DNA from: Pirum gemmata
Taxonomy: Eukaryota > Opisthokonta > Ichthyosporea
DNA length: 26,486 bases
Direction: 5' to 3'
Assembly: GCA_002812295.1 (NCBI GenBank)
Contig: PDIN01000017.1
Coordinates: forward strand, 1 to 26,486
In this document: piece after piece, positions 8,419 to 17,092 of the stretch
How the letters are laid out: every line of letters starts with the position of its first letter
Numbering within the stretch: position 1 is the first letter of the stretch
The notes under the pieces: generated by a model
What the model was told of the DNA's origin: nothing
Seen by the model: the letters and a program-made list of their open reading frames with translations, nothing else
The model's database searches: none
Position numbers and translations under genes: made by a program

Positions 8419-8820
8419 TTAAATAATGGCTGTCCAAACTAAATTATGAGTGTTTGTATTATATGTTAAACAATAATTTATTTTGGGTCCGGTAGGAAGT
8501 GATGGAATAACAATACCATTAATAATATTATTTGGTCCTGGACTACCCGTAGGACCTGTAGAGCCGAAATACTCAACAACTAATTCTCCGGATTCGGTTT
8601 CGGTTTCCTCCACAATTACATTTTCCGCTGCAGTATTACCTACTGGACCTGCTGGACCTGCTGGACCTGCTGGACCTGTCGGTCCCGTGGCACCTAATTG
8701 TCCTTGAGAAGTTATATATATTTTTTCAATGAATTTAATTGATTCTAGTACTTGAGGGGAGAAGGCGACTGAACCCGCGTTGGGGCTCATACCAATGGAG
8801 TTGTCCAATTTAAAACTCAT
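8419..8820 (-). CDS. Short collagen-like (Gly-X-Y) protein
   Basis: A 133-aa protein with eight uninterrupted Gly-X-Y triplets at residues 40-63, mostly GPA/GPT, and four more at 86-97. The N-terminal 38 residues are non-collagenous and may be helical. The C-terminal 20 residues (YCLTYNTNTHNLVWTAI) look like the compact beta-rich end found on many giant-virus collagen-like proteins, which may nucleate trimers. Virally encoded collagen-like proteins in mimiviruses are surface fibre components. None of the GXY triplets contains Lys, so hydroxylysine-linked glycosylation is not expected at these sites. It heads a minus-strand series of small ORFs. Confidence 0.8.
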   Translation of the reverse strand: MSFKLDNSIGMSPNAGSVAFSPQVLESIKFIEKIYITSQGQLGATGPTGPAGPAGPAGPVGNTAAENVIVEETETESGELVVEYFGSTGPTGSPGPNNIINGIVIPSLPTGPKINYCLTYNTNTHNLVWTAII

Positions 8821-8991
8821 TTATTATAAATATTTTTTTTTTTAATTAGTATTGTTAAAAATATCATATGGAATACCCGAATCAACATTTCATTTGATCT
8901 ACCTAACCTTAACCAGCCAAAAATAACAGCTAAACATGCTTGGTCATATACCGAAATAAGCATTTTTCTTTTAGTGTAATGATGTACTTCT
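8821..8991. other. 171-bp intergenic region
   Basis: This gap separates the kinase 3' end from the collagen-like gene start. It contains an 11-T run at 8833-8843 and a less AT-rich patch around 8896-8945. It probably holds the promoter of the collagen-like gene. A 48-codon minus-strand frame (8817-8963) is present but not convincing. Confidence 0.4.
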
Positions 8992-10602
8992 CTATATAAA
9001 AAAAGCTCTTAATTCGGAGTTTTGAAATATTTGTAATGGAGTAAGTATGTGTTCACTAGATAACGTATGGGGCAAATGACTTATAGTACCGTCGGATTTC
9101 ATAACTCGGTGTTTATACAATATATCAAAACACCAATCTGTTAGGCTTTGATTGGGTTGGGTATAAATGCGACGCGTTTCTCGGATTAGGTCAAAAAGGT
9201 CGTAGATTATACCTTTAGAAATTTTTAAACTAAACATAAGTAATTGTTTGAAAAAATCATAATATCTTTTATATTTGTCGGTATTTAATACAAGAAACTT
9301 TACTTGCTTATATATGGCAAAGGGTGACAATTCAGGGATCATATTAATAAAATCATGGTTGAGTAACAAGGTATAGTCAATGTCGTACAATTTCAGAATT
9401 TGGTTTAAGTCTTCAACTATTTGACTTACGTAGTTATCTCGGCTTATTTGGTGTTGTTTAAGTTTTTCGTATAAGGTAAATATATATTGCACCGAAGAAT
9501 TAGACCGAGGTAACATCAAGTCATAAAACGTGACTATTAATCTCAATATAAATATAAACAAGTCCTTACGTCCTTGATCATTTTGCTTGGTGAAATAATA
9601 CCCCCGTCGTTGCATGTGCTCAATAAACAAATTCTTAGATAGTTTATTATTTTTTTCTAGTATATTTTTAGCTATGTCAGTGACAGTACTATAATCAAAA
9701 TCGTACACTTGACATAGGATGTGTTTATATTCAACTTCAAACGTATGTTTTTCACTACGTTGTGAACTAACCGCTAACAAGGGCGATTTTCCTTCCTCTA
9801 AGGCGTAGTAGGCTTTTACCGGCCCTACTCCTTTTAAAGACTGTATTCGGATATTCCCTACGTGAAGATCATTATGGAATAACCCAATTTTACTAAATAT
9901 GGCAATAGTATGAATAATAGGAAATACTATTTCCTTCATGGGACTTTCGGGAAGTAGTTCGGTTTTGATGTATTTGTGGAGAGAATATTGTTTAAATGGT
10001 AAACATATATAACGAACAGTATCACAAGTTTCTTTGGTAGCCGAATCAAAAACTGAACATTGGATTAGTCCGGTGTTCTTGGACGACAACACGTGTGGGG
10101 TAAACCGGCTTATTTGGGGTATGACATATTTATAAATATGGTACTCGAATATAAACCCACATCGTTTAGGATCATTGGTTTTATTAAGAACATTTTCTTG
10201 TTCATGTAAAGCTTGATCAAGTGGTCGGTTGTTATTTAACAAGACTGCATTACTCTCGGAATCCATCTCCGAGGATGACCAAGACGTGGAAATTCCTTCT
10301 AGTGAAGACTTCTTTGTAAGATATTTATTTGCAAGTAATCTTTCATTTTTATTTTCTTGTTGACATTTAAATACTATATTGTCTTCAGCCTTGACCGACA
10401 TAGGGTTCAGAACAATATTTTTTTGGAATATTACAAATGAAATATTTTTTTTGTAAACAAAACACTCATCTTGTGTTCTCAAAAGTTTTTGTAATTTTTG
10501 TGAATATTCCGAGTTATTTATTGCAGTCGAGGGATTGGTGTTGTTATTTCGATTTCGTAATTCATTGGATTCCATGTTTTTATGGCTTTCAACTCGTAAC
10601 AT
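8992..10602 (-). CDS. Divergent serine/threonine protein kinase-like protein
   Basis: A 536-aa protein with a recognisable kinase catalytic core. HNDLHVGN at 243-250 is the catalytic loop (general base D245, Asn at 250) and DFD at 301-303 replaces the metal-binding DFG. The hinge-like block ICLPFKQYSLHKYI precedes it. I cannot place the Gly-rich loop and its Lys with confidence; the N-terminal 130 residues are Asn/Ser-rich and probably disordered. The HxDLHxGN form is typical of atypical kinase families and of several large-virus kinases. The helical C-terminal 180 residues are unassigned. An in-frame Met at residue 10 is an alternative start. A long coding-strand poly(A) tract lies about 40 nt upstream. 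Target unknown. Confidence 0.75.
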   Translation of the reverse strand: MLRVESHKNMESNELRNRNNNTNPSTAINNSEYSQKLQKLLRTQDECFVYKKNISFVIFQKNIVLNPMSVKAEDNIVFKCQQENKNERLLANKYLTKKSSLEGISTSWSSSEMDSESNAVLLNNNRPLDQALHEQENVLNKTNDPKRCGFIFEYHIYKYVIPQISRFTPHVLSSKNTGLIQCSVFDSATKETCDTVRYICLPFKQYSLHKYIKTELLPESPMKEIVFPIIHTIAIFSKIGLFHNDLHVGNIRIQSLKGVGPVKAYYALEEGKSPLLAVSSQRSEKHTFEVEYKHILCQVYDFDYSTVTDIAKNILEKNNKLSKNLFIEHMQRRGYYFTKQNDQGRKDLFIFILRLIVTFYDLMLPRSNSSVQYIFTLYEKLKQHQISRDNYVSQIVEDLNQILKLYDIDYTLLLNHDFINMIPELSPFAIYKQVKFLVLNTDKYKRYYDFFKQLLMFSLKISKGIIYDLFDLIRETRRIYTQPNQSLTDWCFDILYKHRVMKSDGTISHLPHTLSSEHILTPLQIFQNSELRAFFI

Positions 10603-10642
10603 TGCTATTTTATATTCTTTTTCTTTTTTTTTTATTATTTTT

Positions 10643-10644
<2 letters not shown>

Positions 10645-10695
<51 letters not shown>
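10645..10695. repeat. 51-nt poly(T)/poly(A) tract
   Basis: An uninterrupted T run on the plus strand, bounded by C at 10644 and C at 10696. It is A-rich on the coding strand of the kinase gene at 10602 and lies between two divergent genes. Confidence 0.9.
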
Positions 10696-10746
10696 CTTTT
10701 TTAATATAATAAATAAAATAAAAGTATGTCATCTCCTCCTATCAAT

Positions 10747-10774
10747 GAAAATACCGTAAAGAAAATACCGTAAA
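10747..10774 (+). repeat. 14-bp tandem duplication displacing a start codon
   Basis: GAAAATACCGTAAA occurs twice back to back (10747-10760 and 10761-10774). Fourteen is not a multiple of three, so the frame opened by the ATG at 10726 ends at a TAA inside the second copy. With one copy, that ATG would be in frame with the ORF at 10800. Confidence 0.9.
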
Positions 10775-10799
10775 GGATACAGCTACCTTTAATGCCGCT

Positions 10800-11381
10800 A
10801 TGGCAGTAGAATACAAGAATTTTTTGGACGAGTATGGTCAATATGCAAGAACATACTCGGACCTTAATCGAATGTGGAATAGTTATAAACCGTTTTCTCC
10901 TCCATATATAAAATACATGCAAATGCGACAAACCAAACGGCTTGATAGCATTGCGAAATGTCGAAATGCGGGAGGAATTATTGACCCTAAAACCTTTGCT
11001 TGCTTGCCAAAACCTAATGCCACACGAATCTTATATGATGGTTTAGTAAAAAAGAAGCTAGATAAAAGGAAAAAATTTACCAAGGAAGACGAAGCCGTAT
11101 TGGATAGGCTGACAGAAATTGCTGCATATGATACCAATGATGTTAATAACGCTAGATGCCCTGAAGGGTACCGGTATAACAAACTGTCTGGAATGTGTGA
11201 CAAAAATAAATGTAAATTCTATGAAACTAAAGATTGGGATGGTAACTGTATAACCGATTTTAGTGGTATGCATGGTTTTGCTAACGATTTACGAAGTCAT
11301 AAATCAAAATATGGATTCCAACCTAGAAACAAAAAATCTCGCCAAATCCGCCCTGATGACTTTTATACACAATTATTATAA
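10800..11381 (+). CDS. Hypothetical Cys-containing protein, 193 aa, probably 5'-disrupted
   Basis: I do not recognise this basic protein. It has a Tyr-rich N-terminal region, a C-x13-C stretch (CRNAGGIIDPKTFAC), a Lys-rich middle (KKKLDKRKKFTKED), and a second cysteine cluster (CPEGYRYNKLSGMCDKNKC plus a later Cys), which resembles small disulfide or metal-binding modules. The C-terminus is basic. The current ATG at 10800 is internal to what looks like an older frame: a better placed ATG at 10726, just after an AT-rich leader, is thrown out of frame by a 14-bp duplication, costing 20 codons. The gene may still be expressed from 10800, or the duplication may be a sequence error. A virion structural role is possible but unsupported. 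Confidence 0.65.
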   Translation: MAVEYKNFLDEYGQYARTYSDLNRMWNSYKPFSPPYIKYMQMRQTKRLDSIAKCRNAGGIIDPKTFACLPKPNATRILYDGLVKKKLDKRKKFTKEDEAVLDRLTEIAAYDTNDVNNARCPEGYRYNKLSGMCDKNKCKFYETKDWDGNCITDFSGMHGFANDLRSHKSKYGFQPRNKKSRQIRPDDFYTQLL

Positions 11382-11431
11382 AATAAAAAATTAAAAAATT
11401 TAATTAGAGATATATTTATTTTAGAGATAAA

Positions 11432-12442
11432 ATGAAAACTACAACAACTGTAGAAAATAAGACAAAAGACGTCAATATTGAATTCCAGTTAAGTAATGTT
11501 ACCCAAATAATCAACTTGGAAAATACTAGTCGAATTGTATTACCCGAAACCTACAATTCCTATAAGACAAGTTTAAACTTTGACATTTCCACTATACCCG
11601 AGACCGACTTTTCATTAACATTTGCCAAAGAAGATGATATTTTAGACACCTCGGAAGTGGAAGAACAAATGCAAACTTCTACTAATGGTAGAATTAATGG
11701 CACAATTACTAATTTTAATAATAATGAGCCATATTCCCTTGTTATTGTAGGTCATGGTGATGAAGGCTCGTATCAAGACGAAACAAAGGTATTGGCTTCC
11801 TATAACCTTGCTTATATAGATGAACATGAACATCAACAAGATGAACAAGATGAACAAGATGAACAAGATGAACAAGATGAACAAGATGAACAAGATGAAC
11901 ATGAAGATATACAAAAATATATACAAAAAGATATACAAAAATATATACAAAAAGAAAATATACAAAAAGAAAATATACAAAATATACAAAACAACGAAAA
12001 ATCATTCAATTTTTTCAAATCACCGCTAATATTGTTACTTTTTGCTATTGGAATTCTATTTTTATTATATAATATCTACAAGTGGTTTTGTTTAGCACCT
12101 ACCACTAGTAGTAGTAGAGCTATTAAAATTAATTCAACTTTTGCAGTCCCGTCTTCCCATCCATATAAATTACCTCAGTCAGGTACATTTAATAAAAAAG
12201 CAAGTCCTATATCTAACTTTAAAGTTCTTCAGGACCAATTTAATAATCAATTGGGTGTTAAAACATCACCTACTATGCACATTTCTACTTCTACGTCTGA
12301 CCTAAGTGCCACGCATAAACCACTTTTTAATAAAAACAATATTTTCGAAACTTTGAAAACACCCAATATCCATGATACTGGTTCATTAACATCACCAATA
12401 ATGGATCACGTCAAAGAAGCTGCTTCACAAATAAATTTGTAA
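11432..12442 (+). CDS. Single-pass membrane protein with DEQ repeats, 336 aa
   Basis: I do not recognise a family. The N-terminal 130 residues are polar and beta-rich. Residues about 134-157 are tandem Asp-Glu-Gln units from a 9-nt repeat, followed by Ile-Gln-Lys units (IQKYIQKDIQK) that would form a charged helix. Residues about 198-216 (PLILLLFAIGILFLLYNIY) form one strong transmembrane helix followed by KWFCL. The remaining 115 residues are Ser/Thr/Pro-rich and probably disordered. With no cleavable signal, this looks like a tail-containing single-pass protein, possibly of the virion inner membrane or a host membrane. It sits in a same-strand run with the following four genes. Confidence 0.7.
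   Translation: MKTTTTVENKTKDVNIEFQLSNVTQIINLENTSRIVLPETYNSYKTSLNFDISTIPETDFSLTFAKEDDILDTSEVEEQMQTSTNGRINGTITNFNNNEPYSLVIVGHGDEGSYQDETKVLASYNLAYIDEHEHQQDEQDEQDEQDEQDEQDEQDEHEDIQKYIQKDIQKYIQKENIQKENIQNIQNNEKSFNFFKSPLILLLFAIGILFLLYNIYKWFCLAPTTSSSRAIKINSTFAVPSSHPYKLPQSGTFNKKASPISNFKVLQDQFNNQLGVKTSPTMHISTSTSDLSATHKPLFNKNNIFETLKTPNIHDTGSLTSPIMDHVKEAASQINL
11833..11900 (+). repeat. In-frame 9-nt repeat (Asp-Glu-Gln)
   Basis: About seven copies of a 9-mer of the form GAACAAGAT, kept in frame within the membrane protein gene. Its antisense frames are also open, which explains several spurious minus-strand frames here. Confidence 0.85.
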
Positions 12443-12505
12443 ATAAAAATAAAAATAAAAATAAAAATAAAAATAAAAATAAAAATAAAAATAAAAATAA
12501 AAATA
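12443..12505 (+). repeat. (AAAAAT)n intergenic hexamer tract
   Basis: About ten copies of AAAAAT begin immediately after the stop codon of the membrane protein gene and precede the RS-repeat gene by about 20 nt. The unit equals that at 3405-3440. Confidence 0.9.
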
Positions 12506-12525
12506 ATATTTAATAATAATAAATA

Positions 12526-12876
12526 ATGCCTGAACCTGTTGTAATTAGTGAATTAGCCGCCAAATCTCGTTCTAAATCTCGTTCTAAATCTCGTTCTAAA
12601 TCTCGGTCTAAATCTCGGTCTAAATCTCGGTCTAAATCTCGGTCTAAATCTCGGTCTCGGTCTCGGTCTCGGTCTAAAAGGAAAAAATCTCGATCCAGAA
12701 GTCGATCAAGAAGACGGCGTTCTGATTCGTTCTACAATCCTTATTCTAATATTTATGATAACCTTTACAAAAATATTGAAGGTAACCCATTGTTAACATA
12801 TAGCTTATTAAGCGATGATAATTTAGATGACGATAAATTAAGTAGAGCTTTGCTAATGAATGGATTATGGCGTTAA
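12526..12876 (+). CDS. Arg-Ser (RS) repeat protein, 116 aa
   Basis: After an 11-residue leader, residues about 12-68 are almost entirely Lys-Ser-Arg-Ser and Arg-Ser dipeptides with a KRKK and an RRRR patch. The C-terminal 45 residues are different, with Tyr/Asn-rich then acidic sequence (LLSDDNLDDDKLSRALLMNG). RS domains in cells are phosphorylated by SR-protein kinases and mediate RNA or protein contacts in nuclear speckles; protamine-like Arg-rich peptides condense DNA. No RRM domain is present, so this is not a classical splicing factor. The repeat unit is a 12-mer (TCTAAATCTCGG-like) at DNA level. Either virion DNA condensation or mimicry of host RS proteins is possible. Confidence 0.7.
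   Translation: MPEPVVISELAAKSRSKSRSKSRSKSRSKSRSKSRSKSRSKSRSRSRSRSKRKKSRSRSRSRRRRSDSFYNPYSNIYDNLYKNIEGNPLLTYSLLSDDNLDDDKLSRALLMNGLWR
12562..12677 (+). repeat. 12-nt in-frame repeat encoding KSRS
   Basis: Eight or nine units with only a T/G change (TCTCGT versus TCTCGG) that splits the array into an early and a late block, indicating recent stepwise expansion. Confidence 0.85.
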
Positions 12877-12964
12877 TAAATATGAATTTAATTTAATTTA
12901 ATTGAAAACAATTTATTTAAAAGGAAACTTCTTTTTCAATTAAACAAGTTTAAATTTGTTTACC

Positions 12965-14207
12965 ATGACTCTATACAGTTTTACTAATGATAACTTTGAT
13001 ATTCAAAAAGTTCCTACGGGGACAGTTTTACAAATTCAACCAAATATACATGACTTTAATAAGGGAAAGGCTGTAGTATTTTTTTATTCTCCTCAATGTA
13101 CTAACTCAAAAGCATTGTTTCCTATAATTCAAAAAATCGCTAAAGATTTAAATTACCATGATATTTTATTTGCTTTATGTAATGTCACCTCAACCAGGAA
13201 TAACAATTTAATTGAGTTAAGTCAAAAAACTTTAGTACCCATTGCCAATTTACCTTTGGTGGTGTTTTATTACAATAGCCTTCCCTTTATGTTGTATCAA
13301 GGACGTTCAGTTCATTATGATTTTAAAAAGTTTTTGGCAGATTGTGAGAAGGAACTAAGTAGTATGAAGAACAATCAACAACAACAACAATTAGTAAAAG
13401 AACAACAACAATTAGTAAAAGAACAACAACAATTAGTAAAAGAACAACAACAATACCAACAATACCCAAAATACCCACAACAATTAGTAAAAGAACAACA
13501 ACAATATCCACAACACTCACAACACTCACAACACTCACAACACTCACAACACTCACAACACTCACAACACTCACAACACCCACAACACTCACAACACTCA
13601 CAACAATTAGTAAAAGAACAACAACACTCACAACAACACTCACAACAACANCTCACAACACTCACAACAATTAGTAAAAGAACAACAACACTCACAACAA
13701 CACTCACAACAACACTCACAACAACACTCACAATACCAGCAATACCAACAAAACTCACAAAACTCACAACAACAATTAGTAAAAGAACAACAACACTTAC
13801 AACAACAACTCCACCCACAACAACAACAATCAGTAAAAGAACAAGAACACTTACACTTGCAACAACAATATTTACAACAACAACACCATCCACAACAAAA
13901 ATACATGGATGATAAGACAAACAACAATTATCAACAAATTTCTCAAGATCCCCCTGCTTTACAGAATAGGTTACAAAAGCCTTATCCGACAAATATTTCC
14001 GAAAATCATAGTCGTATGGCAAAGCATTCTTTAGCTACGCAAAATGTAAAAAATATTCAAAATGCACCATTACAATCTGAGCAAATAAACGAAATACAAA
14101 ATAGTATTGAACAATCCAAGGATTCTAGTATAGGAATTCCGCTAAGCGGATTTAATAATAAATACTCATATTACCATAGTGAAGAAAGTGCATATAAAGA
14201 AAAATAA
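12965..14207 (+). CDS. Thioredoxin-fold protein with Gln-rich tail, frame broken at an ambiguous base
   Basis: Residues 1-130 look like a thioredoxin fold: a beta strand (AVVFFYSPQC), an active-site-like C45-x2-S48 in place of CxxC, and a putative cis-Pro at 97 (ANLPLVVFYYN). The single Cys suggests a monothiol or non-redox role. The protein then becomes Gln-rich, with LVKEQQQ, HSQ and HSQQ repeats from about residue 138. An N at 13651 shifts the frame and the plus frame continues as meaningless Thr-rich sequence to 13912. Skipping that base restores the repeats exactly and the frame runs to 14207, ending in an Asn/Gln/Ser-rich tail; this gives about 413 aa. I start at the ATG at 12965; a TTG at 12956 is less likely. 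Confidence 0.72.
13375..13870 (+). repeat. Gln-rich coding microsatellite
   Basis: Interleaved repeats encoding LVKEQQQ (21 nt) and HSQ (9 nt) with CAA as the dominant codon. The N at 13651 lies in this array, where assembly is hardest. Confidence 0.85.
13651..13651. other. Ambiguous base causing +1 frame shift
   Basis: The only non-ACGT base in the window. It lies between two stretches of the same repeat whose frames differ by exactly one nucleotide, so it behaves as an inserted placeholder. Confidence 0.85.
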
Positions 14208-14225
14208 AAGCAAAAAAAAAAAAAG

Positions 14226-14275
<50 letters not shown>
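14226..14275 (+). repeat. 50-nt poly(A) tract abutting the Rpb7-like start
   Basis: An uninterrupted A run after G at 14225 whose next base is the A of the ATG at 14276. Confidence 0.9.
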
Positions 14276-14278
<3 letters not shown>

Positions 14279-14761
14279 ATTTTTGAAAAAATTTTAACTT
14301 TTAATATAAACTTACCATTAAATTTTACACTTAAACCATGTTTTAATAATGAACTAGGATCTCGGATTAAAAATGAAATAAAAAGCAATGCCGAAACGGG
14401 TAAAGAAATTGAGCTGAAAAGTCTTCTTGGACTAAAACATTTAAAAATTAGTAATGATGATAACTATCAAATTTGGAAATGTCAAATAAAAGTTTTGTTT
14501 TACAAGCCTGTAAAAAACGAACACATTATAGCTACTATTAGTGAAGTTTATGATTCGGCAATTTTTTTGTATCATAATATCACACCTAACCATCGAGTAA
14601 ATTGCTTTTGTAATGCTAAATGTTTAAATGACATGGGGTTATTTTATAATGAACAAAGTAAATGTTTTTCCGGGGTTGGTATAGGAGATACCTTGACTTG
14701 TGTTGTTGAACAATTTCGATTCCGTGAAAGTAATTTTGATCTGATTGTTAATTTGGCTTAA
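14276..14761 (+). CDS. rpb7: RNA polymerase subunit Rpb7-like (RpoE')
   Basis: A 161-aa protein, close to the usual Rpb7 length of about 170. The N-terminus (FEKILTFNINLPLNFTLKPCFNNEL) matches the tip domain that docks Rpb7 on the polymerase core. The central block QIKVLFYKPVKNEHIIATISEV matches the conserved junction where the tip domain meets the S1/OB domain in Rpb7 family proteins. The C-terminal part (GIGDTLTCVVEQFRFRESNFDLIVNLA) fits the last strands of the OB fold. Two C-x3-C cysteines (CFCNAKC) are extra. Rpb7 stalks bind emerging RNA and aid initiation. The assignment rests on two conserved blocks. The poly(A) tract fixes the start. An Rpb1 fragment lies 3.3 kb downstream. Confidence 0.72.
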
Positions 14762-14790
14762 AAAAATAAAAACTTAAAATATAAAGTATT

Positions 14791-15039
14791 ATGAGTGATA
14801 TTCAACAAATGCAAGAACAAATAAAATTTGAACAATTTGTAAGTAGTTTTTATTTAGATATGATAGTAAACCATTGGCACAAAAATACCAAATTCGGGGA
14901 ACACATTAAAATAGAAATTGATAATTTAATAGAAAAACATGATACAAACAAAGACGAATTAGGTAAAGAATTAAAAAAGTTACCTGGAAATATTTTAACC
15001 AGAGTAAAAGAGAATAAATTAAATCTTAATATGGAATAA
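14791..15039 (+). CDS. Small hypothetical protein, 82 aa
   Basis: A charged, mostly helical 82-aa protein (MSDIQQMQEQIKFEQFVSSF...), with a Lys/Glu/Asp-rich second half and no cysteine. It begins 29 nt after the Rpb7-like gene on the same strand and ends 15 nt from a convergent small membrane gene. No family recognised. Short spacing after Rpb7 suggests co-expression but gives no function. Confidence 0.6.
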   Translation: MSDIQQMQEQIKFEQFVSSFYLDMIVNHWHKNTKFGEHIKIEIDNLIEKHDTNKDELGKELKKLPGNILTRVKENKLNLNME

Positions 15040-15054
15040 AACAAAAAATATACT

Positions 15055-15201
15055 CTATTTTACTTTCCTTTTTGACGTACTTGTTGACGTACTTGTTGAC
15101 GTATCTTTGGGCTTTTTAGTTATGAAAAATACAAGGAGACCAACTGTAATTAACACGATTACTAATATACCAACACCTAACAAAATCAAAGAAGTATCCA
15201 T
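15055..15201 (-). CDS. 48-aa single-pass membrane protein
   Basis: A short minus-strand frame from ATG at 15201 to TAG at 15055. Residues 5-28 are one strongly hydrophobic helix (LILLGVGILVIVLITVGLLV), followed by KKPK and a Thr-Ser repeat from a 12-nt unit, then a basic end (SKRKVK). A near-perfect membrane helix over the whole reading frame, a helix-stop-basic pattern and a free intergenic slot argue for a real gene. Small membrane proteins of this shape occur in virion membranes of large DNA viruses, but no specific homologue is recognised. Confidence 0.6.
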   Translation of the reverse strand: MDTSLILLGVGILVIVLITVGLLVFFITKKPKDTSTSTSTSTSKRKVK

Positions 15202-15280
15202 TTATTATACATATATATATATATTTTAATAATAATAATAATAATAATAATAATTTACAGTAGAAATAATAATTTACAAT
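15202..15280. repeat. AT and AAT microsatellites between minus-strand genes
   Basis: A short (AT)n run around 15210-15222 and (AAT)n around 15228-15254. The region lies between the Lon-like stop and the start of the small membrane gene, so it probably carries the latter's promoter. Confidence 0.7.
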
Positions 15281-17060
15281 TTACATATACATTGTTTTTG
15301 CACCTTCGTTAAAAGCATTTTCTTTTAAAAGATCCTTCATGGATATCAAAGACTCAACATGTTGTTTTTTCAAAATCAGAGGTAACTGTAACTTTCCAAT
15401 ATTAAAACTCATATTTTCCATATTAAACTTGTTGTTGTTGTTGTTGTTGTTGTCGTCGTCGTTGTCGTTGTCGTTTTGATTTTCATTATTACAATCTACA
15501 TTACAATTTACAGTGAAGGCGAGTTTTTGGAACATATTTTCGACCCAGTGTTTGAGTTTTCGAACCCCCTTATTCTCGGTATCGTTCACGTATACGTGAT
15601 CGACAATAAATTCGGCCGTTGATTTAGGGATGATAATGTCTTTTACGTCATTGAAGTATTTTTTAGTGAAAATAGGCTGCAAGTATTCCAATAAAATTTG
15701 CACTTTTTCAGAAGAATCATAACCGGGTAAGTTAATAATAAAAAGTCGATCACTAAGAGCATTTAGTTCAGGGACTAGGTTCATAGAGCAAATAAACCAC
15801 ACGGAAGAGAGATCTTGGGTTACAGTACCTAAGTAGTTGTCGCGATAGTCTTTGTTCTGTTCGGGATCGAGAATGTGTAGTAACAATGACATAATGTCCT
15901 TGTTACTTGAAATTTTATCAACCTCGTCTAAGAATATAATTCCGTTTTTACACTTTAAACTTGTCAGAGCCTTAGTAAACATCCCGGGTTGAGAGCCGAC
16001 AAAGGTAAGATCATGTCCATTTAAGGTCTCCGGTGTAGTTAATCCACCCATGGAAATTTGAAAAAAAGGCAAATTAGTTACGTAGGCTAAGGTTTGAGCA
16101 ATCTTGGTTTTACCGATCCCAGAAGGTCCACAGAAGGTAAGAATGTTACCGGCTAAAGCTTCCGGGTTCTTTAATCTATTATACATATATACAAGTATTT
16201 GTTCTTTTGCCCGATGTAATCCGTAAAGCTCTTTGTCAAGGACTTGTCTTGCTTTTTCAATTACATTCCATACCGGTTCCGACATATGGTAAACATGGTC
16301 AAAAGGTAACTGTAAAGCCACTTTCAACCACGCCGTTACTTTATGGTAATCAGCCGTGTCCGACGACTCATATAGTTTCATTTGTGAATACTTTTCCATA
16401 ATAGCATCATAGTTCTTTTTATTGCACTGCTTTTGGCTAAGGATTAGTTTAACTGGAATTTTACTATTACTATTAACAAGTTCTGTACTATTTTGTTCAG
16501 TAGCATTTGCTATATTAACTTTTTGTAATTGTTTATGGTAATATTTAGCATACATTTTCCTAGCTTCAATCCAAGCAAAAGTTAACGGTGACTGGTTCAA
16601 TAAGCTCATATACTTTTCTACAATCTTGGTTTTGACTTTGTCACTGAAATCCTGGTTTTTCAGTACTTCGCTAATATTAGGATCTAATTGAGGGATTTGT
16701 TTTAAATATTTCAAAAAATCAGTTTTGGAAATCAGATCTGAGAAATCAAAACAAGTCAAATAAAAATCCATTATTTCTTCTGTACTGTATATTTCACGCC
16801 ATTCATCATCGTCTACTAAGTCGGGATTAAATACTTCTACTTTTTGTCCTTTTTCTTTCCCTTTGTCTTTGCCTTTCTCTTTCTCTTTCTCTTTCTCTTT
16901 TTGATCTTTAAGTTTTTCTTTCTTATTCTTTCTAGTTTTCTTTTCCCTTTCTTGAACTTTAGACATTATATTAAGAAGTAAATCAATTCCATTACCTTCA
17001 TTCGCATTAATTATTCTGTCGGCGGATTTGTCTTTAATATCTTCGTTGTCGTCGTCATCG

Positions 17061-17092
<32 letters not shown>

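Noticed and set aside
8817-8963. 48-codon minus-strand frame whose stop overlaps the collagen-like start
   Set aside because: Short, ends through an A run, no recognisable motif, and it covers the region expected to hold the collagen-like gene's promoter.
12956-12964. TTG start for the thioredoxin-like gene
   Set aside because: A proper ATG lies three codons downstream; non-ATG starts are not expected in this type of virus.
13323-14022. Minus-strand frames rich in Val, Cys and Leu over the Gln-rich repeat
   Set aside because: These are antisense readings of CAA-rich repeats; the plus strand has the thioredoxin-like domain and the consistent repeat units.
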